DNA from: Bog-473 sp963840245
Lineage (GTDB): Bacteria > Actinomycetota > Acidimicrobiia > Acidimicrobiales > RAAP-2
Reading direction: 5' to 3'
Assembly (NCBI GenBank): GCA_963840245.1
Contig: CAWIYI010000012.1
Coordinates: 1 to 19,675, forward strand
Length of the DNA stretch: 19,675 bases
Within the stretch, counting starts at the first letter, position 1. Each line of letters begins with the position of its first letter. The translations under genes were made by a program, and so were the position numbers. Below the pieces are notes generated by a model. It worked only from the letters and a program-made list of their open reading frames with translations, had not been told where the DNA came from and did not search any database. Positions 1 to 5,804 of the stretch are shown here, piece after piece.

Positions 1-37
1 AGGCACCCGAGGGGGCGCCAGAACAGGGGGTCGGTCC

Positions 38-706
38 ATGACCATGATTCCAAGCCAGCTCGCGGGCTTCACCGGGGGGATCGTCGCCTTCGTTGCGATC
101 TTCATCGCGCTCTTTTCGCTGATCCTGTTGGTGCCGATCATCCTCATCGTGGCGAACCGGGCTGAGCCGGATCAGAGGGGGCAGCGGTCGCACAGCGTCT
201 ACCTCTTCGGCATGAGCTTCGTGACCCTGCAGCTGACCTTCGCCGGTTCGGTGGTGATCGTCACGTCGATCTTCTCGGTCATCTCACCGCACGTGGCGCC
301 GTTGACCAACTCCATCGCGCGCTCGGTCGTCATCGGCGGCCTGCTCGTCGTCCTGTTCGGCGTCGTGCTGTTGCTGCATCTCGGCCGCGGCATCGAGGTC
401 GCCCGAGGTGACGGCGGGGTGACGGGTCCCAACCTCCGGTGCATGCAGTCCTACGCCGGCGTCGTCAGCTTCATCTACCTGCTGCAGTTGATCGTCGCGC
501 TGGGCGTCTCCATCTACCTGGTCTTCGCGTTGATCGCACCCGGCGTCTTCGGCAGTTTGGGCTCGAGCCGCAGTGGCACCCTGGCGTTGCTGCTCGACCT
601 CGTCTACGTGATGTTGGCCTCGGGCTACATCCTCCTGGCCCATTCGTCGCTCGGCCCGACGGCCGTCCCGACCCGGCGCCCAGCGACCGAGGTGCCCGTC
701 GCATAG
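38..706 (+). CDS. Multi-pass membrane protein, function unknown
   Basis: I do not recognise a family. The 222-residue product has about five hydrophobic segments (roughly residues 13-40, 56-85, 95-116, 138-168 and 182-203). Short charged loops separate them, including a basic/acidic loop after the first segment (NRAEPDQRGQR). It ends in a short hydrophilic tail. No catalytic motif or cysteine pair is evident, so an integral cytoplasmic-membrane protein is all that can be said. The ATG at 38 is preceded by a GGGGG run at 26-30 with a 7-base gap, a plausible ribosome binding site. A second in-frame ATG at 44 is the alternative start. Third codon positions are strongly G/C, as in the other genes here. 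It converges on the dioxygenase gene with only 26 bases between the stops. Whatever lies upstream is outside the window. Confidence 0.8.
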   Translation: MTMIPSQLAGFTGGIVAFVAIFIALFSLILLVPIILIVANRAEPDQRGQRSHSVYLFGMSFVTLQLTFAGSVVIVTSIFSVISPHVAPLTNSIARSVVIGGLLVVLFGVVLLLHLGRGIEVARGDGGVTGPNLRCMQSYAGVVSFIYLLQLIVALGVSIYLVFALIAPGVFGSLGSSRSGTLALLLDLVYVMLASGYILLAHSSLGPTAVPTRRPATEVPVA

Positions 707-732
707 GCCGACGCCGGCCGCCGGCTCGCCGC

Positions 733-1677
733 TCAGGACCGGGCGGGCCGCGTGCCGATGACCGAGGCGCGCTCCATGGAGCGGCGCTGGGGCCAGTAGT
801 CGCTCGATGCGTAGTGCTGCACCGCCCGGTTGTCCCAGAAGGCCACGGCGTCCTTGGTCCAGGTGAAGCGACACTGGTGCTCGGGCGCGTCGGCCTGCCG
901 GCACAGGCGGTCGAGCAGCGCCAGGCTGGCCTCGCGGTCCAGCCCCTCGATGTGGCTCACGAAGGGACGGTTGACGTAGAGGTGCAGCTTCCCCGTGGCG
1001 GGGTGCGTGCAGACCACCGGATGGCGCACCGGCGGGTACTGCTCCTGGGCCTTGCGGCGCTCCTCGGCGGACATGGTGTGCCCGAAGGTCTGGGTGAAGT
1101 CGTGCACGGCCTCGAGCTCGTCGATCTCGTCCTTCGTCGCCTGGTCGAGGCCGTCGTAGGCGGCGTACATGTCGGAGAAGAGCGTGTCGCCGCCGCAGTC
1201 GGGCACCGACACGGCGTGCAGGATCGCCCCCATGGACGGGCACTCGCGCCAGGTCACGTCGTGGTGCCACGAGTTCTCGTAGCCGCTGACCTCCGCCGTC
1301 TTCTCGAAGCGGACCAGTTCGGGCTCACCGGTGTTCGAAGGGAGGAACGGGTGGATCTCCAGGTCGCCGAAGCGCCGGGCGAACGCCACGTGCTGGTGCG
1401 GGTCGAGCGGCTGGTCGCGGAAGAAGATGACCTTGTAGTCGTGCAGGGCCTGGCGCAGCTCGGCGACGACGTCGTCGGGCAGTGCCGCCGTCAGGTCGAC
1501 GCCGTCGATCTCCGCTCCCACCGTCGCGCCGAGCTGGTGCGCGTCGAAGTGGCGCCAGCGCAGCGCGGCCAACCGGTCCCGCTCGGCCGCCACGTGGGTG
1601 AACGGGCCGACCGCAACCGTGTAGCCCGGGAGACGGAAGGCGCCCGGCTGCTTGGAGGGCGGCGCGGTCGTCGTCAT
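733..1677 (-). CDS. TauD/TfdA family Fe(II)/2-oxoglutarate-dependent dioxygenase
   Basis: This family hydroxylates a small substrate, often a sulfonate, a phenoxyacetate or an alkyl sulfate, using Fe(II), O2 and 2-oxoglutarate in the cytoplasm. The 314-residue length is normal. The iron ligands of the 2-His-1-carboxylate facial triad are visible as H138-x-D140 in SWHHDVTW and H288 in WDNRAVQHYA. The 2-oxoglutarate-binding arginine is expected among R298/R299/R303 in QRRSMER, and T165 in GGDTLFSD is the other usual contact. Residues 40-110 match the family's N-terminal region (ATVGAEIDGVDL, VIFFRDQPL). The substrate cannot be predicted: no sulfonate or herbicide genes lie nearby. The first 30 residues are a variable extension. 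The ATG is the likely start because a -10 box sits exactly six bases upstream, which predicts a leaderless mRNA. Confidence 0.93.
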   Translation of the reverse strand: MTTTAPPSKQPGAFRLPGYTVAVGPFTHVAAERDRLAALRWRHFDAHQLGATVGAEIDGVDLTAALPDDVVAELRQALHDYKVIFFRDQPLDPHQHVAFARRFGDLEIHPFLPSNTGEPELVRFEKTAEVSGYENSWHHDVTWRECPSMGAILHAVSVPDCGGDTLFSDMYAAYDGLDQATKDEIDELEAVHDFTQTFGHTMSAEERRKAQEQYPPVRHPVVCTHPATGKLHLYVNRPFVSHIEGLDREASLALLDRLCRQADAPEHQCRFTWTKDAVAFWDNRAVQHYASSDYWPQRRSMERASVIGTRPARS

Positions 1678-1683
1678 GCCCGT

Positions 1684-1689
1684 ACTGTA
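1684..1689 (-). promoter_or_regulatory. -10 box of the dioxygenase gene, leaderless
   Basis: On the minus strand TACAGT fits the actinobacterial TAnnnT -10 consensus. It is followed by six bases (acgggc) and then the ATG of the dioxygenase. Transcription starting about seven bases after the box would begin at the A of the start codon, giving a leaderless mRNA. This agrees with the absence of any Shine-Dalgarno sequence. No convincing -35 is seen. Confidence 0.5.
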
Positions 1690-1736
1690 CCGAACCGGCG
1701 TCGCGCGTGGTCCCTCTCGAGCCCGCGAGGCGTTCT

Positions 1737-1742
1737 TATACT
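1737..1742 (+). promoter_or_regulatory. -10 box of the 1749 small gene, leaderless
   Basis: TATACT is a near-perfect -10 hexamer. Six bases (gacgcc) separate it from the ATG at 1749, the same geometry as the divergent dioxygenase promoter. The predicted transcription start is the A of that ATG. The upstream hexamer at the usual -35 distance (1714-1719) is not TTGACA-like. The two -10 boxes face away from each other about 50 bases apart, so their promoter regions abut and a regulator could control both. Confidence 0.5.
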
Positions 1743-1748
1743 GACGCC

Positions 1749-2048
1749 ATGATCCAGCCCGCCGGCCCTCGTGACGGCACGCGTCCCGCCTTCGGTGAAG
1801 CCCGACGGCGCCACGCAGAACGCGGTGCGCCGTGCGGTGCTCGACGCAACCGGCGCCGACGACCGGTGCAGGTGACCAACACCGTCGCCACCCTCGGCTG
1901 GGGCGACGTGCTCTACGTGGACGTCTACGCCCGGTCGCGCCACCTGACGGTCGACGATCTCAACCCGGCGTTGTGCCGGGCCGTCGCGGTCAGCGCGGGC
2001 CCGCCGTACGAGCGCGTCGCCATCAAGTGGCGCCTCACGAACAGCTGA
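1749..2048 (+). CDS. Small protein, probably frameshifted inside
   Basis: From the leaderless ATG at 1749 one frame is open for 99 codons. Its 3' part, from about 1866, looks genuinely coding: high third-position GC and a sensible sequence (TNTVATLGWGDVLYVDVYA, then HLTVDDLNPALCRAV). The 5' part does not. It is arginine-rich with poor third-position GC, whereas the next frame from the GTG at 1771 to the TGA at 1873-1875 reads well (TARVPPSVKPDGATQNAVRR). Adding one base near 1866 (CGGTG to CGGGTG) joins the good halves as ...GADDRVQVTNTVATLG. So either the gene has suffered an indel, with a compensating one near 1770, or the assembly has an error. It could instead be two ORFs overlapping by GTGA at 1872-1875. 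I do not recognise the family. Confidence 0.5.
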   Translation: MIQPAGPRDGTRPAFGEARRRHAERGAPCGARRNRRRRPVQVTNTVATLGWGDVLYVDVYARSRHLTVDDLNPALCRAVAVSAGPPYERVAIKWRLTNS

Positions 2049-2077
2049 GCGGACCTCGTGTGATCAGTCGGGTGTAA

Positions 2078-4606
2078 TCATTCGGCCGCGATGGCGGCCA
2101 GGACGTCGAGCTTGGCGGCGCGGCGGGCCGGCCAGCTGGCGGCGAGCAGCCCCAGCAGCGCGGCCAGGATCAGGAAGACCACCAGGTTGGAGAACGGCAC
2201 CACGGTGTCGGTGATCCCCTGCGAATGGAGCGCCGACACCAGTGCGATGCCCAGGCCGGTCCCGACGATGATGCCGATGACGGCGCCGAAGACGGCGAGG
2301 ATCACCGACTCGGAGCGGATCATCGCTCTGATCTGGCGGCGCTTCATTCCGACGGCGCGCAGCAGTCCGATTTCGTGGGTGCGCTCGAACACGGACAGCA
2401 TGAGCGTGTTGACGATCCCGATCAGGGCGATCAGCACGGCCAGCGCGAGGAGCGCGTAGACCAGGCCCAGCAGCTGGTTCACCTGGGCCGTCTGTTGCGC
2501 CTCGAACTGGGCGCGCGTCTGGACCTGCACGTTCGGGTAGGACGTCAGCGCATGCTCCACCGCCGGCTGCACGCCGGAACTGCCGTCCGTCTTCAACAGG
2601 GCGGCGACGGGCAGCGGGTTCTGATAGTGGCGGAGGAACACCGCGTTGCTGACGACATACTTCCCGGCCAGGGCGTTCGGCTGATAGATCCCGCCGATGC
2701 GCAGGGTGGTCCGGCCCGTGAGCGCGAATCTCACCGGGACCGTCTGGCCGACCGAGAGGTGGTCGGCGCTGGCCGTGTTGGTATCGACGAGAAGGTCGCC
2801 GACGGAGAGCGCCCGGGTGCTCCCCGCCGTCATGTTCAGGATCACCGTCTCGGACAGGTTCTTGGTGCCGAGACCCAGCAGGGACTCGAGTGAGCCCCTG
2901 AACTCGAACTGGTCGCTGTAGACGGTGTTGGACGCCGTGACACCGGGGACGCCGGCCGCCTGCTGCGGGACGGTCTTGCTGAAGTTCCCCGATCCGCCGC
3001 CGTTGCTGGTGGTCGTGACGATCAGGTCGGCGCTGATGGCGTTGTCGACGCTCTTCGTGGCCGACCGCGACAACGACGCGCCGAAGACGGCGATGGCCGA
3101 GACCAGGGCGAGCCCGACCATCAGCGCTGCCGACGTCTGGGCCGTGCGCCGCGGGCTGCGCATGGAGTTCTCGCGGCCCAGGCGTCCCGAGGTACCCAGC
3201 AGGCGGGCCAAGGGGCGCCCGATGACGCTGGCCAGTGGCCGTGCCACCGCCGGTGCCAGCATGGCGACGCCGACGAAGATCAGCACCGCGCCGAGGCCGA
3301 CCAGCGCGATGGCCGGTTGCGTCAGGCCCACGGCCAGTAGGGCGACCCCGATCAGCGTGATGATCCCGCCCCGGATGAAACGGCGCCGCAGCGGGATCTC
3401 GGCCTCGGTCTGTTGTTCGGAGACCGCCGCCACCGGGGCGATGCGCACGGCGCGGCGGGCCGGGCTGATGGCGGCGACCATCGTCACGCCGACGCCGACG
3501 ACGAGGCACACGATGACGGTGCGGGTCTCGAACACGAGGGGGCCCGACGGCAGCGTGACTCCGAAGCCGCTCAACAGCTTCTCGATCCCGATGGCGGCGA
3601 GCACGCCCAGGCCCAGGCCGACCAGCGACGACAGCACCCCGACGATCAAGGCCTCGCCGAGCACGGAGCGGAACACCTGGCGGCGGCTCGCCCCGACGAT
3701 GCGCAGCAGCGCCAGCTCCTTGGTGCGCTGACCCACGGTGATGGAGAACGTGTTCAGGATGGTGAAGCCGCCGACGAACAGGGCGATGAAGCCGAAGACC
3801 AGCAGCGCCGTGTTGAAGAAGCCCAGCGCCGAGCTGATGGCGCCGGTCGCCTCGTTGACGACGGTCTGACCGGTCACCACCTCGACGCCGCGGGGCAGCA
3901 CGCGCGCGATGTCGCGTTGGACGACCGCCTTGTCGGCGCCGGGTGCGGCGACGACGTTGATGTTGTCGAACTTGCCGACCTCACCCAGGACCGCCTGCGC
4001 CGTCGGGACGTCGAAGGCGGCCAGCGTGGCCCCGGCCAGATTGTTGGCCGTACCGAAGCGGGTCAGACCGGTGATGGTGAACGTCTGGGTCGGGCCGGCC
4101 AGGATGATGCGCACCTTCTGGCCGACCTTGAAGTTGTACTTCTGCGCGGTGCCGAGGTCCATGAGCACGTCGTGTCGTGTCGTCGGCGGTGAGCCCTGCG
4201 CAATGTGGAGCGCGGAGATTTGCTGGTTGGGGTCGAACTCGACCCCGAGGGTCGGTGCCCCGCCGGTGGTGATGGCCTTGCCGTCGGGGGCGATGAACTG
4301 TGCGAAGCCGGTCACCGAGCCGTTGGCGGCCTGCACGCCGGGAACTCGCTGCACCGTGGGCAGGAGCGACTCGGGGACGGGGTTGCGGGTGGCGTTGCCG
4401 CCGCTGGTTCCGAGCTGGGCCACCCCGCGCACCTGGAAGGTGACGTTCTGGTAGATGTTCCCGAAGAGGTTGTCGAACGTGCTGTGCAGGGTGTCGGTGA
4501 GCACGAACGTCCCGGCGATGAAGGTGACCCCGAGGACGATGGCCAGCGCGGTCAGGGCGAGGCGGAGCTTGTGCGCGAGCAGACCCTTGATGGTGACCCG
4601 CCACAT
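2078..4606 (-). CDS. FtsX-type ABC transporter permease (MacB/LolCDE-like exporter)
   Basis: This is the membrane subunit of a mechanotransmission-type ABC exporter, thought to move lipids, peptides or drugs from the outer leaflet. The 842 residues hold two FtsX repeats. A first transmembrane helix (about 16-38) is followed by a large extracytoplasmic domain to about 260. Then come three helices of FtsX repeat 1 (about 265-390, containing the coupling segment RTKELALLRIVGASRRQV). More helices and a second extracytoplasmic domain (about 500-715) precede FtsX repeat 2 (about 718-842, with ERTHEIGLLRAVGMKRRQI). The duplicated architecture and length are typical of actinobacterial permeases of this kind, where one polypeptide supplies both membrane halves. 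The ATG lies one base after the stop of the upstream ATPase gene and has no strong ribosome site, so translation is probably coupled. The substrate is unknown. Confidence 0.93.
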   Translation of the reverse strand: MWRVTIKGLLAHKLRLALTALAIVLGVTFIAGTFVLTDTLHSTFDNLFGNIYQNVTFQVRGVAQLGTSGGNATRNPVPESLLPTVQRVPGVQAANGSVTGFAQFIAPDGKAITTGGAPTLGVEFDPNQQISALHIAQGSPPTTRHDVLMDLGTAQKYNFKVGQKVRIILAGPTQTFTITGLTRFGTANNLAGATLAAFDVPTAQAVLGEVGKFDNINVVAAPGADKAVVQRDIARVLPRGVEVVTGQTVVNEATGAISSALGFFNTALLVFGFIALFVGGFTILNTFSITVGQRTKELALLRIVGASRRQVFRSVLGEALIVGVLSSLVGLGLGVLAAIGIEKLLSGFGVTLPSGPLVFETRTVIVCLVVGVGVTMVAAISPARRAVRIAPVAAVSEQQTEAEIPLRRRFIRGGIITLIGVALLAVGLTQPAIALVGLGAVLIFVGVAMLAPAVARPLASVIGRPLARLLGTSGRLGRENSMRSPRRTAQTSAALMVGLALVSAIAVFGASLSRSATKSVDNAISADLIVTTTSNGGGSGNFSKTVPQQAAGVPGVTASNTVYSDQFEFRGSLESLLGLGTKNLSETVILNMTAGSTRALSVGDLLVDTNTASADHLSVGQTVPVRFALTGRTTLRIGGIYQPNALAGKYVVSNAVFLRHYQNPLPVAALLKTDGSSGVQPAVEHALTSYPNVQVQTRAQFEAQQTAQVNQLLGLVYALLALAVLIALIGIVNTLMLSVFERTHEIGLLRAVGMKRRQIRAMIRSESVILAVFGAVIGIIVGTGLGIALVSALHSQGITDTVVPFSNLVVFLILAALLGLLAASWPARRAAKLDVLAAIAAE

Positions 4607-4607
4607 G

Positions 4608-5372
4608 TCAGGTGCCCAGGGTGCGGATGCGCTCGAGCACCGAGTCTGCTGTCGGCTCCGAGAGCTCGTCGACGATGTTGCCGTCGGCCAGGAAGACCAC
4701 CCGGTCGGCGTAGGCCGCCCCGTGGGGGTCGTGGGTGACCATGACGATGGACTGGCCGAACTCGTTGACCGACCGGCGCAGGAAGGACAGCATCTCGGTC
4801 GTGGAATTGGAGTCCAGGTTCCCGGTGGGCTCGTCGGCGAAGACCAGGTCGGGCCGGTTGATCAGGGCGCGGGCGCAGGCGCAGCGCTGTTGCTGCCCTC
4901 CCGACAGCTCGCTCGGCCGGTGCGACAGCCGGTCGGCGATGCCGAGCTGGTCCACCAGGTAGTCGAACCACTCCTTCTCCACCTTCCGCCCCGCCAGGTC
5001 CACCGGCAGGGTGATGTTCTCGCCTGCGGTGAGCGTCGGCACGAGGTTGAAGGACTGGAACACGAAGCCGATGTGGTCCCGGCGCATCTGGGTCAGGCCC
5101 TTGTCGTCGAGGGCGCCGATGTCGATGTCGCCGACGTAGGACTGCCCCGACGTCGGGCGGTCGAGGCCGGCCATGCAGTGCATGAGCGTGGACTTGCCCG
5201 ATCCCGAAGGGCCCATGACCGCGGTGAAGCGGCCGCGCGCGAAGGTCACGTCGATGCCGGCCAGGGCGTGCACCGTCGCCTGTCCCGTCCCGTAGGTCTT
5301 GCGCAGCTCGACGGCGTGCGCGGCCGGGGAGGTCGCCCGCGGTCCAGGGGGTGCTTGTTCGGTGAGCGCCAC
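4608..5372 (-). CDS. LolD/MacB-like ABC transporter ATP-binding protein
   Basis: This ATPase drives the FtsX permease encoded one base downstream. From the GTG at 5372 it is 254 residues, the normal size. Walker A is GPSGSGKST at residues 54-62, the signature is LSGGQQQR, and Walker B is LVFADEPTGNLD. The H-loop is MVTHD. The TGNLD ending and the segment after Walker A are characteristic of the LolD/MacB/FtsE branch. I chose the GTG because GAGG lies just before it (cGAGGcagcGTG) and homology to the family starts soon after. An ATG at 5414 would add 14 residues, and the open frame extends even further upstream, to 5603, without family similarity. A coding-like, frameshifted stretch on the same strand ends 20 bases upstream and may share its transcript. 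Confidence 0.92.
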   Translation of the reverse strand: MALTEQAPPGPRATSPAAHAVELRKTYGTGQATVHALAGIDVTFARGRFTAVMGPSGSGKSTLMHCMAGLDRPTSGQSYVGDIDIGALDDKGLTQMRRDHIGFVFQSFNLVPTLTAGENITLPVDLAGRKVEKEWFDYLVDQLGIADRLSHRPSELSGGQQQRCACARALINRPDLVFADEPTGNLDSNSTTEMLSFLRRSVNEFGQSIVMVTHDPHGAAYADRVVFLADGNIVDELSEPTADSVLERIRTLGT

Positions 5373-5392
5373 GCTGCCTCGTTTCGCCGATG

Positions 5393-5655
5393 TCAGAATG
5401 CCGGGGAACTCCATCGTGCCAGCCTGGCGGCGTCCGGCCCGACCGTGAATCCGGCAAGACCCTGGTTCGACCCTGAGAGCACCGCCGAGAGCTCCGGGAT
5501 GCCCCTGAGGCCCGCAGCCGCCTCGGCGACGGCATCCTTGCGGTCGCACCGGCGCGGCCCGTGCGCTCAAGGTAGCCGTGGACCTCCCCCTTCGCTGTGA
5601 CAACGTCCGTGTACCCCGGGACGATCGGACCCTTGGTGCGCCACCGGCCGCCCGC
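5393..5655 (-). pseudogene. Frameshifted small coding-like region
   Basis: No intact gene is present here, but two adjacent minus-strand frames read like one protein. From about 5655 to 5541 one frame gives a sequence including TKGPIVPGYTDVVTAKGEVH and then GYLERTGRAGATA. From 5540 to the TGA at 5393-5395 the frame one base back gives KDAVAEAAAGLRGIPELS, then NQGLAGFTVGPDAARLARW. One added base in the minus-strand string ACCGCAAGG (5537-5544) would join them as ...RAGATAKDAVAEAAAG. Third positions are mostly G/C in both halves. No ATG, GTG or TTG opens the upstream frame after the TAG near 5708; only a CTG near 5661 is available. The family is unknown. It may be a decayed gene, a sequencing error, or chance in high-GC DNA. 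Confidence 0.4.
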
Positions 5656-5661
5656 TACTGT
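5633..5661 (+). promoter_or_regulatory. Candidate promoter of the Liv/MFS operon
   Basis: TTGGTG at 5633-5638 and TACTGT at 5656-5661 are spaced by 17 bases, matching a housekeeping sigma -35/-10 layout (TTG of TTGACA; TAnnnT). The predicted start near 5668 would leave about 95 bases of leader before the permease fusion. It overlaps the 5' end of the coding-like minus-strand stretch, so both need not be real. Confidence 0.4.
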
Positions 5662-5728
5662 CAGCCCCGCACCGGCAGGACAACAATTGCCAGATCGGCA
5701 CGTGAGCTACCCGGGGGGCGAGTTCGCC

Positions 5729-5758
5729 ATGCGGCATGACGCCATGAGAAGGGCATGA
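5729..5758 (+). other. Possible upstream micro-ORF in the Liv operon leader
   Basis: An ATG at 5729 follows a GGGGGGCGA stretch (5713-5721) and encodes only MRHDAMRRA before TGA at 5756-5758. That stop overlaps a further ATG at 5755, which itself terminates after three codons. These short frames lie immediately before the ambiguous start of the permease fusion. They could be a leader peptide, or remnants of a start region damaged by an indel. The evidence is position and a weak ribosome site only. Confidence 0.25.
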
Positions 5759-5804
5759 GTCGCTGAGCACCCAGCTGCGGACGCCGAGGCGCACGACGAC
5801 CGCG

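Noticed and set aside
707..732. Possible bidirectional terminator between the first two convergent genes
   Set aside because: GCCGGC repeats occur (713-725), but the loop is too short for a good hairpin and no T-runs flank it on either strand.
439..1752. Plus-strand open frame of 437 codons across the dioxygenase
   Set aside because: It is antisense to a gene with intact iron-binding motifs and spans several gene boundaries; the composition is Val/Arg/Gly/Leu-biased with no domain.
1872..2048. A programmed -1 frameshift as the explanation of the small gene
   Set aside because: No slippery heptamer (X XXY YYZ) or downstream stem is evident at about 1860-1875; a simple lost G explains the pattern better.
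2049..2077. Possible terminator between the small gene and the FtsX permease
   Set aside because: Only 29 bases are present and no inverted repeat of useful length was found.
5373..5603. N-terminal extension of the exporter ATPase to 5603
   Set aside because: The added residues are Arg/Gly-rich without family similarity, while the GTG at 5372 has a GAGG site and the correct length.
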